From contig PLJD01000007.1 in assembly GCA_003140175.1 (NCBI GenBank), positions 26,889 through 90,888 of the forward strand: DNA of 64,000 nt, in the 5' to 3' direction. A program made the position numbers and the translations under genes. Below the pieces are notes generated by a model. That model ran no database searches and was not told the DNA's origin. It saw only the letters and a list, made by a program, of their open reading frames with translations. This document shows, one piece after another, positions 46,651 to 57,129 of the stretch (within the stretch, counting starts at the first letter, position 1; each line of letters starts with the position of its first letter). The DNA is from Actinomycetota bacterium. Lineage in GTDB: Bacteria > Actinomycetota > Acidimicrobiia > IMCC26256 > PALSA-555.

Positions 46651-47229
46651 GCCGGCAGGATGCGGACACCCTGAGCTGGCCGATCCGCTGATCGGAGCGG
46701 GCGGGCTCAGCAAACGTCGGGCCGCAGCGAAAACCCCCACCGGGTGTCCGACGTCCGGGTGGCGAGCACCTGAGGTTGCGGCTCGAGTCGAACGCTCTCG
46801 CCGCGCCGGCCATAGAGCGATGCCAGACCCGGGCCCGAGCCATCAGCGACGGCGCCACCCGGTCAGGGTCAGGGGGTCGCCGAGGCTCGAGCGGCTGGGG
46901 TGCAACGCGGAAGGGGGGAGGGGACGCGCTCCCGGGTGGGCAATTCGCCGGCACCGCGAGCCCGCGGCGCCCCGGAGGGCCCGGCCACCGTCTGGTCTCC
47001 GTGGCCGCGGGCGGTGAAGCTCGAGCCGCCGGTGCGGCCCTCCGGGCCCCCGTTCTCCCCGGGCCCGTCGGGACTGTCGTCGTCGAGGTCCGCGCACCGG
47101 GTCCTCGGGTCGGCCCGGGCGAAGCGCGGGGTCCAGCCAATGAAGGCCACGGAGGGTCCTCATTCGGACACGTAGCGTGGGCTATCGTTTTTGACGGTGC
47201 CGGGGGGCAACCGGTGCAAGGAGGGGTCG

Positions 47230-47448
47230 ATGAGATTCGCGTCTGGCCGTCGCGTTCTTCCCAGATCTCTGCTCGCAGTCGAGGGTTCCGGCCACGCCAC
47301 CATGACGACCACCGCGCTGGTACCGGGAGAGGACTCCATCGCCGCCGTGTTCCTCGGCGCGCCCGGGTTCCCCTCCCCTGCCTCGACGGCACTCAGGCAA
47401 ACCAGCGCTGCCACCCCGGTTGTCGCGGGCCGGCTGTTCACCGGTTAG
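47230..47448 (+). CDS. Possible small ORF upstream of the PAS-EAL gene
   Basis: ATG at 47230 preceded by aaggagggg; 72 codons; no recognised family. Confidence 0.25.
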   Translation: MRFASGRRVLPRSLLAVEGSGHATMTTTALVPGEDSIAAVFLGAPGFPSPASTALRQTSAATPVVAGRLFTG

Positions 47449-47459
47449 GGGCCGGTCGA

Positions 47460-49394
47460 ATGGTCGAAACCGCCTTGCCGTCTGGAGATCCGTTCCGCGA
47501 CCCAGGACTTGGGAGCGGGGATTTCGAGATCATCGCCGAGTCGATCCCCCACCTGGTGTGGGTCGCGTCGCCCGGCAGCTCCATCGAGTACTTCAATCGC
47601 CTCGCGAGCGACTACACGGGGGTGCAGTTGGGAGCCAGCCGGAGCTGGAATTGGGTTTCGCTGGTCCACCCAGAAGACATCGACCAGGCCCGGCGCACGT
47701 GGGCGGAGGCCGCCCGCACCGAGGTTCCCTTTACGTTGGAGTATCGGATCCGGCGCGCTGACGGCGAGTTCCGTTGGCACACGGTCAGGGGCTCGCCGGT
47801 GCGTCGCGCCGATGGCCACATCATGAAGTGGATCGGGACGGCGACCGACATCGAGGATCAGAAGCGGCTGGAGGAGGATCTCCAGCGGGCTCAGCGAGAG
47901 ACTGCTGAGACCATCACCCTGCTCGAAACGCTCCAGTCGGGTTCGCCGGTCGGGTTTGGGTTCGTGGATCGGGATCTACGACTCACCCGGCTCAACGAGA
48001 CGCTCGCTGCCGCCAGCAACGCCTCCGTCGAGGATCAGCTCGGCCGCCGGGTGCCGGAGCTGGTGTCGGAGGCGATCTGGGCCCAGCTCGAGCCGATCTA
48101 TCGGCGCGTCCTCGACGCGGGCGCCAGCGTCATCAACCTGGAGCTCAGCGGAGCATCCGCCGACGATCCCGAGCACGTCCATCACTGGCTCGTCAGCTAC
48201 TACCCCGTGCGCCTCGACGACGAGATCATCGGGGTCGGCATCGTTGCCGTCGATATGACCGAACGCAAACAGGCCGAGGCGTTCCGCGCCGCGGTCACCG
48301 ACAACATGGTCGAGGGCCTCTACGCCTTGGACTCCGACGGCCGAGTGACCTTCGCGAATGCCTCCGGGGTCGAGATGTTGGGCTGGACCGAAGCTGAGCT
48401 GCTCGGCGAATCGGTGCATTCCGCCGTCCACTACCAGCGTGCCGACGGTTCGCCGATCGCCGAGGAGGACTGCGAACTTCTCAAGGTCTGCTCTCGAGGC
48501 CGCCCGATCCGCATGACCGACGACGCCTTCACTCGAAAGAACGGCGCCATCGTCCCGGTCACGTATACGGCGGCGCCACTGCTCAACGGCTCCGAGATTG
48601 ACGGCGCGGTCGTGGTGTTTCGCGATACCACGCACGAACGGGCCGACGAGGAGCGCGTCCAGCGCGAACTCGATTCACTCAGCTGGGTCGGTCGCATCCG
48701 AGAAGCGCTCGACGAAGACCGGCTGGTCTTGTACTCCCAGCCGATCGTCCCGCTCGGAGGGCGCGAACCCAGCGAAGAGCTGCTGGTCCGCATGATCGGG
48801 CGGGGCGGAGAGGTCATCCTCCCGGGAAGCTTCGTGCCCATCGCCGAGAAGTACGGGATGATCAGCGAGATCGACCGCTGGGTCCTCGGCCAAGCCGTCA
48901 CGATCGCCGCCCAGGGACGCCGCGTCGAGGCCAACGTCTCCGCCCAGTCGATCGCCCCCCTCTATCTCCTGCCGGTCATCGAGCGCGAACTCCGAAACAC
49001 CGGCGCCGAGGCGTCCAACCTCGTCTTCGAGATCACCGAGACCGCGCTCATGCAAGACGTGCACGCCGGAGAGGTCTTCGCGCGCGGCCTCGCCGACATC
49101 GGCTGCGGACTCAGCCTCGATGACTTCGGCACCGGCTTCGCCAGCTTCACCTACCTCAAGCGGCTGCCCCTGCAATCACTCAAGATCGACATCGAGTTCG
49201 TTCGGGAGCTCGCAACCAACAAGGCAAACCAACACATCGTGCAATCAATCATCCAACTCGCTCGAGGCTTCGGCTACGACACCATCGCCGAGGGTGTCGA
49301 AGACGAAGAGACACTCGCTCTGCTGCGCGGGTACGGCGTCGACTACGCCCAGGGATATCTCCTCGGGGCGCCCGCACCGCTCCAGATCGCCTAA
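47460..49394 (+). CDS. Multi-PAS EAL-domain c-di-GMP phosphodiesterase (no GGDEF)
   Basis: PAS repeats (IPHLVWVASPGSSIEYFNRLASDYTG; VEGLYALDSDGRVTFANASGVEMLGW); EAL residues EELLVR, EITETAL, DDFGTGFASF, EGVEDEE. Confidence 0.9.
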   Translation: MVETALPSGDPFRDPGLGSGDFEIIAESIPHLVWVASPGSSIEYFNRLASDYTGVQLGASRSWNWVSLVHPEDIDQARRTWAEAARTEVPFTLEYRIRRADGEFRWHTVRGSPVRRADGHIMKWIGTATDIEDQKRLEEDLQRAQRETAETITLLETLQSGSPVGFGFVDRDLRLTRLNETLAAASNASVEDQLGRRVPELVSEAIWAQLEPIYRRVLDAGASVINLELSGASADDPEHVHHWLVSYYPVRLDDEIIGVGIVAVDMTERKQAEAFRAAVTDNMVEGLYALDSDGRVTFANASGVEMLGWTEAELLGESVHSAVHYQRADGSPIAEEDCELLKVCSRGRPIRMTDDAFTRKNGAIVPVTYTAAPLLNGSEIDGAVVVFRDTTHERADEERVQRELDSLSWVGRIREALDEDRLVLYSQPIVPLGGREPSEELLVRMIGRGGEVILPGSFVPIAEKYGMISEIDRWVLGQAVTIAAQGRRVEANVSAQSIAPLYLLPVIERELRNTGAEASNLVFEITETALMQDVHAGEVFARGLADIGCGLSLDDFGTGFASFTYLKRLPLQSLKIDIEFVRELATNKANQHIVQSIIQLARGFGYDTIAEGVEDEETLALLRGYGVDYAQGYLLGAPAPLQIA

Positions 49395-49569
49395 CGCTCC
49401 CGTCGCCAACCTCGCGGGCGTTGGTCAGCTGCGGGGCATCGCGGTCGGCTCGACGGCGCGGCCGAGCCCACCGCGTCCCAGACCCGCCGGCCGACCCGAC
49501 CCTGGTTGGAGTGCTCACGCTGCCCCATCGGGTTCGTGGCCTGGGCGCTTGACCCGTGGCCCCGCCGCA

Positions 49570-50403
49570 TCAGAGGCCGGCCACTGCCTCAACGGACGCT
49601 TCGATGACGCCGTCGATGCTCGCGCCTCGTGGGTACACGACGAGACGGTCGACGCCAAGCTCGGCGAACGCCGCGGCCCGATCCCGGGTGAGCCGTCCCC
49701 GCGGGGTCACCGTGATCTCGAGCTTGCCCAGACCCGGCCGCCGCTCGACGGCCGAGGCCGCCTCCCGCAGTCCGGCCAGGCAGGCCGCAGTGTCGTCGGG
49801 GGACAGCGCGAAGCCGTACCAGCCCTGCGCCCGCGCCACGGCGCGGCGATAGGCCGGCGCGCTGTGCCCGCCCACCACCGCGGGGATCGGCCGCTGGACC
49901 GGCCGGGGGTAGGCGTCGACGCCGGCGAAGTCGACGAATCGGCCGTGATACTCGGGATGATCGTCGTACCAGAGGCGCTCGAGCGCGTCGAGGAATTCGT
50001 CGGTCACCGCGCCGCGCTGGGCGAAGGGCGCACCGATGGCGCGGAACTCCGGCTCGAGGTAGCCGGCGCCGATCCCGAGCGCGACCCGTCCCCCCGAGAG
50101 CACATCGAGGCTCGCCACCTCCTTCGCCAACACGACCGGATTTCGCTGCGGAAGAATGATGATCCCGGTGCCGAGGCGCAGCGTCGTCGTGTGGGCCGCC
50201 GCCCAGGTCAGCGCCAGCAGCGAGTCGAGCGCGGGATCCTGGGGGGCCATCGGCGACGGCGACACCTGTGGGTCCGGCAGGACGACGTGTTCGCCGGCCC
50301 AGACGGACTCGAACCCGGCGGCCTCGGCCGTGCGCGCCGCGGTCACGAGGTTGTCGGGCTGCGCCGACGAATCCATGTTGATGCTGAACAGACCGAGCTT
50401 CAC
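49570..50403 (-). CDS. LLM class (F420-dependent type) oxidoreductase
   Basis: VKLGLFSINMDSSAQPDNLVTAARTAEAAGFESVWAGEHVVLP; LRLGTGIIILPQRNPVVLAKEVASLDVLSGGRVALGIGAGY. Confidence 0.9.
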   Translation of the reverse strand: MKLGLFSINMDSSAQPDNLVTAARTAEAAGFESVWAGEHVVLPDPQVSPSPMAPQDPALDSLLALTWAAAHTTTLRLGTGIIILPQRNPVVLAKEVASLDVLSGGRVALGIGAGYLEPEFRAIGAPFAQRGAVTDEFLDALERLWYDDHPEYHGRFVDFAGVDAYPRPVQRPIPAVVGGHSAPAYRRAVARAQGWYGFALSPDDTAACLAGLREAASAVERRPGLGKLEITVTPRGRLTRDRAAAFAELGVDRLVVYPRGASIDGVIEASVEAVAGL

Positions 50404-50462
50404 ACCCAACCTCTCCTGGGCCACCACCAGTCGGACCGTAGCCTGACCAGCGGGGGGTCGAG

Positions 50463-53000
50463 TTACTCGGTGATCTCGACGGTGACCGTGTGCACGATGT
50501 CGGCCGATGACCGTCCGACGAACAGCAGATAGGAACCCGGGTCGGCGCGCCACCCGGCTCCCGTCCGCTTCGGTCTCCCCTCGCCGGCGCGCTCGGCTGG
50601 TGGTCCATCGGCACCCCGGCCCGGGACGGTGTCCGAGCCCGGGTTCCAGTATTGGAAGGCGCGCGGCCCGAGCTCCATCGCGAGGACGCGGGTCTCGCCG
50701 GGATCGAGAGTGACTTTCTCGAACCCCTTCAGCTCCTTCGGTGGCCGGCTCAGCCGAGGAGCGACCGGGGCGACGTAGCACTGCACGACCTCGCTTCCGC
50801 GCCGTGTTCCCGTGTTGGTCACCGCCACTTCGATGCGGAGGGTCTCCCCCGGCGCCAGGACCGACGTTGACGTGGTCGGCGTTGCGATCTCGAAGCTCGT
50901 GTAGGAGAGGCCGTGCCCGAACGGATACCGCGGTGTGAGCATGCGCGCGTCGTACCAGCGGTAGCCCATGAGCAGGCCTTCGCCGTAGCGGACCTCGCCG
51001 TTCTCCCCCGGGAAATTGCCGAACGACGGGTTGTGCTCGAGTCGATCCGGGATCGTCGTGGGCAGCCGCCCGCTCGGCTCGGAGGCTCCCGTCAACACGT
51101 CGGCGATGGCGTTGGCCATCTCCTGGCCCCCGAACCACACTTGGATGACCGCCGCGGCCGCGTCGGCCCAGTCCATGGTCACCGGCGAGCCCGTGTTCAC
51201 GAGGACAATGGTCCGTGGATTTGCGCTGGCGACGCGGGCCACAAGCTCGTCCTGGTCTGCGGGAAGATGCATCGTCGAGCGGTCGTGACCTTCGCTCTCC
51301 CACTCGGCGTTCGTCCCGACGATCACGACGGCGACGTCTGCGCCCGCCGCGGCCGCAACGGCACGGTCGATCAGGTCGGGTGGTGATGGGAGTCGACATC
51401 CGAGCGTGGCGCCGTGCAAGAAGCCCGCCTTCGGGGACGAGTACTCGACCGCGAGGTCGTGCGGGTCGCCGGTCGTCATCTCGATGTCGACCGTCAGCTC
51501 CGAGCTGAGCAGGTCGAAGAACGCCCGACCGTCCGGATGTGACGTCTCCCCGTCGAGCATGACCTGCCCATCCACCAGCAGGCGAGCCGTCCCGCCGGCC
51601 TGCGCGAGCGTCAAGCGGTGGACGCCGTCCTCCGATGGTGTGAACCGTCCGCGGGCTCTCATCGAGAACGGCGCCGACAGCTGCGCCGGGGGCCCGCCGA
51701 TGGTGAGGAACACGCCGTCGGCAAAGACCCGACGGTGCAGGGCCGTCCCGGCGGGCGCCGGCCCGGCGAAGTACTCAGCACCGAATCCCGGAGCGCCATC
51801 GGGTTGCGTGACGCGCGCCGGACCGATCGGCTCGGTCCTCCGCGCGATGTCGCAGCCTCGCTGGTAGCAAACGTCGACGTTGCCGAATGCGGCGCGGATG
51901 GCGTCGAGTGGGGCGATCCGGTAATGCGGAGCGAGCGCGGCGGAGCCCCCACCCATCATCTGCACCCGCTCAGCATTCGGGCCGATCACCGCCAGGGTGT
52001 GGAGCGTCCCGGCGTGGAGCGGCAGCAGCCCATCGTTGCGGAGCAGCACCATCGATTCCGTCGCCGCCTCGCGCGCCAATGCCCGGTGCTGCGGTAGGTC
52101 GACCGACTGCTCCTCCCCGGCGGGTCCGTCATCGAGTGCCCCCACCCGGGCCAACGTCGTGAGTAACCGTCGGGCCTGGTCGTCCACGAGCCCAGACTCG
52201 ACGTCACCCGCACGCACAGCATCGGCGAGGTGCGACCCGAAGAACCGACCAGCTGGACCCGGCATTTCGATGTCGAGGCCGGCACGAGCCGACTCGATCG
52301 TGGACCCGCCGCTGTACCAGTCGGTCATCACGATGCCCTCGAACCCCCATTCGCCCCGGAGGATCTCGGTGATCAGCTGGCGGTGCTCGGAGCAGAACGG
52401 CCCATTGAGCCGGTTGTAGGCGGTCATGATCCCGAGCGTGTGGCCTTCTCGCACGGCGATCTCGAACGGGAGGAGGTAGAGCTCGCGCAGCGCGCGCTCG
52501 TCGATCACCGAGTTGATGGTCTGGCGCTCGAACTCGGCGTCGTTGCCGACAAAATGCTTGACGGTCGTGATGACACCGCGGGACTGCACGCCGCGGACGA
52601 AGGCTGCCGCGGCCTTTCCCGAGAGCAGCGGGTCCTCGGAGTAGCACTCGAAGTTTCGCCCCGCGAGTGGCGACCGGTGGAGATTGACGGTCGGTGCGAG
52701 CAGGACCCGGCAGTGCTTCGTGCGGGCCTCGTCAGCCAAGAGCGTTCCGACGCGCTCGATGAGATCAGGATGCCAGGTCGCGCCGAGCGCCGAGCCGCAC
52801 GGAACGCACACCGCGGTCCCGTCACCCAACCCGAAGAGCGCCTTGCCTCGGGCTCCGTTCGGACCATCGGTGACCGCGGGCGGGACGATTCCGAGCCGCT
52901 CGACGCCAGCCATCGAGAACAAGGCGCTGCCTGCGGTGAGCGCCGCCTTCTCGTCGAGCGTCATCTCGTCGAGCAGCCGCTCGACGTCCGGCTCACTCAC
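50463..53000 (-). CDS. Glycoside hydrolase family 3 beta-glucosidase with PA14-like insert and FnIII-like C-terminus
   Basis: AGRNFECYSEDPLLSGKAAAAFVRGVQSRGVITTVKHFVGNDAEFER; IVMTDWYSG; GLLMGYRWYDARMLTPRYPFGHGLSYTSFE. Confidence 0.93.
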   Translation of the reverse strand: MSEPDVERLLDEMTLDEKAALTAGSALFSMAGVERLGIVPPAVTDGPNGARGKALFGLGDGTAVCVPCGSALGATWHPDLIERVGTLLADEARTKHCRVLLAPTVNLHRSPLAGRNFECYSEDPLLSGKAAAAFVRGVQSRGVITTVKHFVGNDAEFERQTINSVIDERALRELYLLPFEIAVREGHTLGIMTAYNRLNGPFCSEHRQLITEILRGEWGFEGIVMTDWYSGGSTIESARAGLDIEMPGPAGRFFGSHLADAVRAGDVESGLVDDQARRLLTTLARVGALDDGPAGEEQSVDLPQHRALAREAATESMVLLRNDGLLPLHAGTLHTLAVIGPNAERVQMMGGGSAALAPHYRIAPLDAIRAAFGNVDVCYQRGCDIARRTEPIGPARVTQPDGAPGFGAEYFAGPAPAGTALHRRVFADGVFLTIGGPPAQLSAPFSMRARGRFTPSEDGVHRLTLAQAGGTARLLVDGQVMLDGETSHPDGRAFFDLLSSELTVDIEMTTGDPHDLAVEYSSPKAGFLHGATLGCRLPSPPDLIDRAVAAAAGADVAVVIVGTNAEWESEGHDRSTMHLPADQDELVARVASANPRTIVLVNTGSPVTMDWADAAAAVIQVWFGGQEMANAIADVLTGASEPSGRLPTTIPDRLEHNPSFGNFPGENGEVRYGEGLLMGYRWYDARMLTPRYPFGHGLSYTSFEIATPTTSTSVLAPGETLRIEVAVTNTGTRRGSEVVQCYVAPVAPRLSRPPKELKGFEKVTLDPGETRVLAMELGPRAFQYWNPGSDTVPGRGADGPPAERAGEGRPKRTGAGWRADPGSYLLFVGRSSADIVHTVTVEITE

Positions 53001-53379
53001 CCCTGGTGTCGGACTCGCTCGTCGTCGCGCACGAGACAGTTCTTAGCGCAGATGTCCCGAAGGAACCTCCCCGGCGTGCCAGGGCCGGGATCGCCCCTGG
53101 CGATCCTTGGGACTGCAGGCTGTCCGGTGCCTCGCCGAGGACGCCCGGCGAGGCGATCCCGTAGCGAAATCGATGGCACCCGCGCTTCCGAGTCGACCCC
53201 CACCCGGCACGAACTCGAGCCACGCTGGCGCAAGTCTGAGCGCGCGGTGATCCTCGCCCTGGACATCCGTCAGCCGTCGAACAGGGCGCAAACCGTCCGG
53301 TCTCTGGATGCCCAGGCTCGACCGGATCGAGGAACCGGCCGTCTCAGGCAACGCCGTGGGCTCGCCTGACCCGGGGACG

Positions 53380-53431
53380 CCCCCCACCTCCCCAATCCCC
53401 CACTCCCCCCACACCCCCCCAATCCCCCCAG
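53380..53431 (-). other. G-quadruplex-forming tract (G-runs on minus strand)
   Basis: Minus strand has runs of G6, G7, G6, G5, G4, G6 separated by about 3-nt loops; about 55 bp upstream of ATG 53485. Confidence 0.65.
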
Positions 53432-53484
53432 TCAGACGCCGGTGAGCCCTCAGGTTGTCCGTCCGCGGCGTCGATCATCGGGGT

Positions 53485-55254
53485 ATGACCGACCTCCGGG
53501 ACACGGAAACCGAGGCGTCCCTGCCAGGCGGAGCTCGCTGGCGGCTTCCGTGGGCCGGCACCGATGAGCGCCCGGGCCGCCGCACGCTGGCGCCGCATCA
53601 CCAGGTGCAGCTGTTGTGGCTGCTCACGCTCCTGGCCGTTGTCGCGGTGGTCGTCACCGGTCCGTTCGCCTTGAACAGCGCGGAAAGCGGCATCAAGACC
53701 GCCACCTTGCGGCTGGTGCCCGCGTCGACGCAGCTCGCGGCCGCGACGGAGAACTACACCGCCGGGACCGCAGAGCTGTTGGTGGTCGCCCAATCGACGG
53801 ATGCCGCGGCACGCTCGGATGGACTCAACGAGCTGACCACCTTCGACACCGCCGCGAATGCGGCGTGGAAGAACTACCAGCGCTTCTCGGCCAACCTGCC
53901 CGGTGAGGCGAAGCTCCGGACGAACGTCGCGCTCGAGACCCAGCAGCTCTCCGCGACGGGCGTTGAGTTGCTCGCCTCGGCGTCCATCTCGCCGGCCGCG
54001 GTGGCCACGTTCACTGCACTCGCCGCCCGTCAACAGCAAGGTCTGGTTCAGCTCCAGAAGCAATACCAGACGGGCATCAACGCCGCGGTGACGCTCGCGG
54101 ATCGCCAGTACGGGATCCGCAAGCGCGATCTGCTGATCGTCGCCACGATTGTGCTGCTCCTCACCATGATCTCGTTCAGCATCGTGACCCGCTCGATCCG
54201 ACGCCGATACCACATCCAAGTCGACGAGGTTCGCCGCAACGAACTCGAGTCGGGACTCCAACGGGCCCTCGAGATGGTGCGCACAGAGCAGGACTGCTAC
54301 ACGCTCGTGCAGCATGCCATCGAGCAGAGCGCACCCAGCCTCCCGTCCGAGTTCCTCGTCGCCGATTCGAGTCGGGCCCACTTCCACCAGGTGATCACCA
54401 CCGATCCCGCCGGCGGGCCCGGCTGCCCGGTCATGTCTCCCGACGAATGCCCGGCCACCAACCGGGGGCAGACCCAGAAATGGCAGTCGAACACCGCGCT
54501 CGACACCTGTCCGTATCTCCGAAACCGCGACACCGGCCCCTGCTCGGCGGTGTGTGTCCCGGTCAGCATCGCCGGCAAGACGATCGGGGTGTTCCACGCC
54601 ACCGGGCCCGACCACGATCCGCCCGACCCCTCCACCACCGGGGACCTGGAGCTGATCGCCCGCAAGACGGGCGAGCGCATCGGCATCCTCCGCGCCTTTA
54701 GCCGCACCGAAGCCCAGGCTCGCACCGACCCGCTGACCGGCCTCCTGAACCGCCGCAGCCTCGAAGGCGCCGTCCGCGACCTCACGGCGGAGGCGCATCC
54801 ATACGCGGTCGCCTACGGGGACCTGGACCACTTCAAGCTGCTCAACGACGTTCACGGCCACGACACGGGTGACCGGGCCCTGCGCCTCTTCGCTCGGGTG
54901 TTGCGCGACAGCGTGCGACCCAACGACATCGCAGCCCGGTACGGCGGCGAGGAGTTCGTCGTCGTGCTGCCCGACTGCGCGATCACCGACGCGCACGCAG
55001 TCATCGACCGGGTTCGTACTCGCCTCGGCGACGCGCAGCGCGGCGGGACCGTCCCCTCGTTCACAGTCAGCTTCGGGCTCGCGCCCGGTGACGTCAATCT
55101 GGCCTTCGGCGAGATCGTCGAGCAGGCCGACGCCGCACTGCTCCGAGCGAAGGCCGAGGGCCGCGACCGCGTCGTCCTCGCCGGCGAGGCCGGCGAAGCG
55201 GCGGACCCGGGCGCGGCCCACGGGCCCACCGCCGAACTGCACCCCACCCCCTGA
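53485..55254 (+). CDS. Membrane sensor diguanylate cyclase (GAF-like, GGDEF), paralogue of 14344..16122
   Basis: Same architecture and long near-identical nucleotide blocks; RPNDIAARYGGEEF. Confidence 0.9.
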   Translation: MTDLRDTETEASLPGGARWRLPWAGTDERPGRRTLAPHHQVQLLWLLTLLAVVAVVVTGPFALNSAESGIKTATLRLVPASTQLAAATENYTAGTAELLVVAQSTDAAARSDGLNELTTFDTAANAAWKNYQRFSANLPGEAKLRTNVALETQQLSATGVELLASASISPAAVATFTALAARQQQGLVQLQKQYQTGINAAVTLADRQYGIRKRDLLIVATIVLLLTMISFSIVTRSIRRRYHIQVDEVRRNELESGLQRALEMVRTEQDCYTLVQHAIEQSAPSLPSEFLVADSSRAHFHQVITTDPAGGPGCPVMSPDECPATNRGQTQKWQSNTALDTCPYLRNRDTGPCSAVCVPVSIAGKTIGVFHATGPDHDPPDPSTTGDLELIARKTGERIGILRAFSRTEAQARTDPLTGLLNRRSLEGAVRDLTAEAHPYAVAYGDLDHFKLLNDVHGHDTGDRALRLFARVLRDSVRPNDIAARYGGEEFVVVLPDCAITDAHAVIDRVRTRLGDAQRGGTVPSFTVSFGLAPGDVNLAFGEIVEQADAALLRAKAEGRDRVVLAGEAGEAADPGAAHGPTAELHPTP

Positions 55255-55473
55255 ACCGTCGTCGTCCCGATCCGGATGGTTTCGGTGTCGTTCGCCTCGC
55301 CGCGCCAGTCGAGGCGACGCGACCGCCCCCCTTTCACCTGGTTGCCACGCTGCCAGGCTCTCGGACCGGCGCGGGGTGCGGGCGGTGCGCTGCCCTTTCG
55401 GTCAAGCGCGGGGTCATGGGTGCCGAAGCAGACGAAGGAGGAAGCAGAATCTGTGATTCGGGGTGGAGAAACC

Positions 55474-56727
55474 ATGGCCCACGGTGCGGGCGAGACGCCG
55501 CGATCGAGCTTCTCGATCGGTGAGCGCGCAGTCAGCCCGCTGCTGGGCCGCTTCGAGAGTCTCCCCGGGGTCGCAGCGGGCGCCGTCATCATTGGGCTGT
55601 TCGCGGTCACGCTGACGTTCCCGCGGTTTGGTCAACTTGAGGCGCTGCTGGCGCTGTGGCTGTTTGTACCCGTCGTGCTGGCTGCGATTCGGTTCCGTTC
55701 CCTCGGAGCGTTGGTCGCCGCCGTGCTGGCCCTGCTGCTCGCCGGCCCCCTCGTGGCGTGGCATCCCGGGCCGTTAGTGGCTGTCGACGCGCTGGGCTGG
55801 ATCGTCGCGTTTCTCGCCTTCGTTGCGATGGGCCAATTTGTCGCGGTGGCGGTGCACCAGCCCCGCGGAGCTCGCCGCCAGGAACTCAAGTCCATCCGGG
55901 CGGAACGGTCCCTACGGCGGGCGCTTGCGGACGCCCAGCTTGCGGTGCACTACCAGCCGATCGTGGCGATCATCGGGCGCCCGCACATCGAATCTGCTGA
56001 GGCGTTGCTGCGGTGGCGGGACCCCGCCGCCCATGCTGGGGCGCCCACGGAGCTGGTGGCGGCGGCCGAGGGCAGCGTGGTCATGCAAGACCTGAGCCAG
56101 TTCGTCCTCAACCAAGCCTGCGCCCACATCGCCCAGTGGGCAGAGCTGTCCCCCCGCCGGTTCGTGATCTCGGTGAACCTGTCGGCGAGCGAGTTGGATG
56201 ACAACACGCTGCCCGCCCGTATCCAAGACGTCATCACGCGAACTCACATTGACCCAAGCCAACTCGGGCTCGAGATCACCGAAACCGCGGCCATGGACGA
56301 TATTCGCCACAGCATCGAACTTCTCCGACAGATCCACGACCTTGGCGTCCGCCTCTCAATCGACGACTTCGGGACCGGGCAGTCCTCCCTCGAGTACATC
56401 CAACTCCTGCCCGTCGACATCATCAAGATCGACGGCTCCTTCGTCGAACCCCTCTGCGAAGACCCGGTTCCCACCAAGCTCGTCTCGACGGTGATCGAAC
56501 TCGCCCACACCATGGGACTCCAAACGATCGCCGAAGGCGTCGAGACCGATCAACAACTCGACGCACTACGCAACATGGGCTGCGACTACGCCCAAGGGTT
56601 CCTCTTCAGCCCCGCCCTGTCACCCGACGACGTCACCCAATGGCTCCACGACCGCCAGACCAACGAGCCGAGACGCCGACTCGCGCCCACGCCGCCCACC
56701 TCCCACCGCTTCCCCGCCGTCGCATAA
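55474..56727 (+). CDS. Membrane-anchored EAL-domain c-di-GMP phosphodiesterase
   Basis: 4 TM segments, then YQPIVAIIGRPHIESAEALLRW, EITETAAM, DDFGTGQSSLEYIQ, EGVETDQQLDALRNMGCDYAQGFLF. Confidence 0.92.
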   Translation: MAHGAGETPRSSFSIGERAVSPLLGRFESLPGVAAGAVIIGLFAVTLTFPRFGQLEALLALWLFVPVVLAAIRFRSLGALVAAVLALLLAGPLVAWHPGPLVAVDALGWIVAFLAFVAMGQFVAVAVHQPRGARRQELKSIRAERSLRRALADAQLAVHYQPIVAIIGRPHIESAEALLRWRDPAAHAGAPTELVAAAEGSVVMQDLSQFVLNQACAHIAQWAELSPRRFVISVNLSASELDDNTLPARIQDVITRTHIDPSQLGLEITETAAMDDIRHSIELLRQIHDLGVRLSIDDFGTGQSSLEYIQLLPVDIIKIDGSFVEPLCEDPVPTKLVSTVIELAHTMGLQTIAEGVETDQQLDALRNMGCDYAQGFLFSPALSPDDVTQWLHDRQTNEPRRRLAPTPPTSHRFPAVA

Positions 56728-57129
56728 TCGCCGCCGACGGCCCGCGGGAACCGACCACACCGCAGGCTCGTCGACCCCGCACCCCAGTGGACCTTCTCGG
56801 GGTCGGCGCGTGCGCGCTACTGAACTCAAGCCTGCCACCTCCACCTTGTCGGGCCGCCCGGCGGTCGCGACAGCCCCGGTCACCGGCTCGATTCGCAGAG
56901 GGAACCCCGATGGTCCGACGAGCAGCGATCCGTTCCCTGACTCGCAACGGTGGCGACGCCCGTTCCTCACAGGGAAGCGCCCACTCGGGGATCTCGCGTG
57001 GACCTGATCGGCACGGGTTCGCTGGGATGCTGATGGGATCTGGAGGCCGCGTCCCCAGCGCTACCTCGGTACCAGCTCGCACATGGACCCGCCCGGCCTG
57101 CAACACGCGGCGTTCCCGGTCCGGCATCT

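Noticed and set aside
53344-55242. 632-aa minus-strand ORF
   Set aside because: Antisense to the diguanylate cyclase; the island paralogue has a similar shadow ORF, as expected from shared coding sequence.
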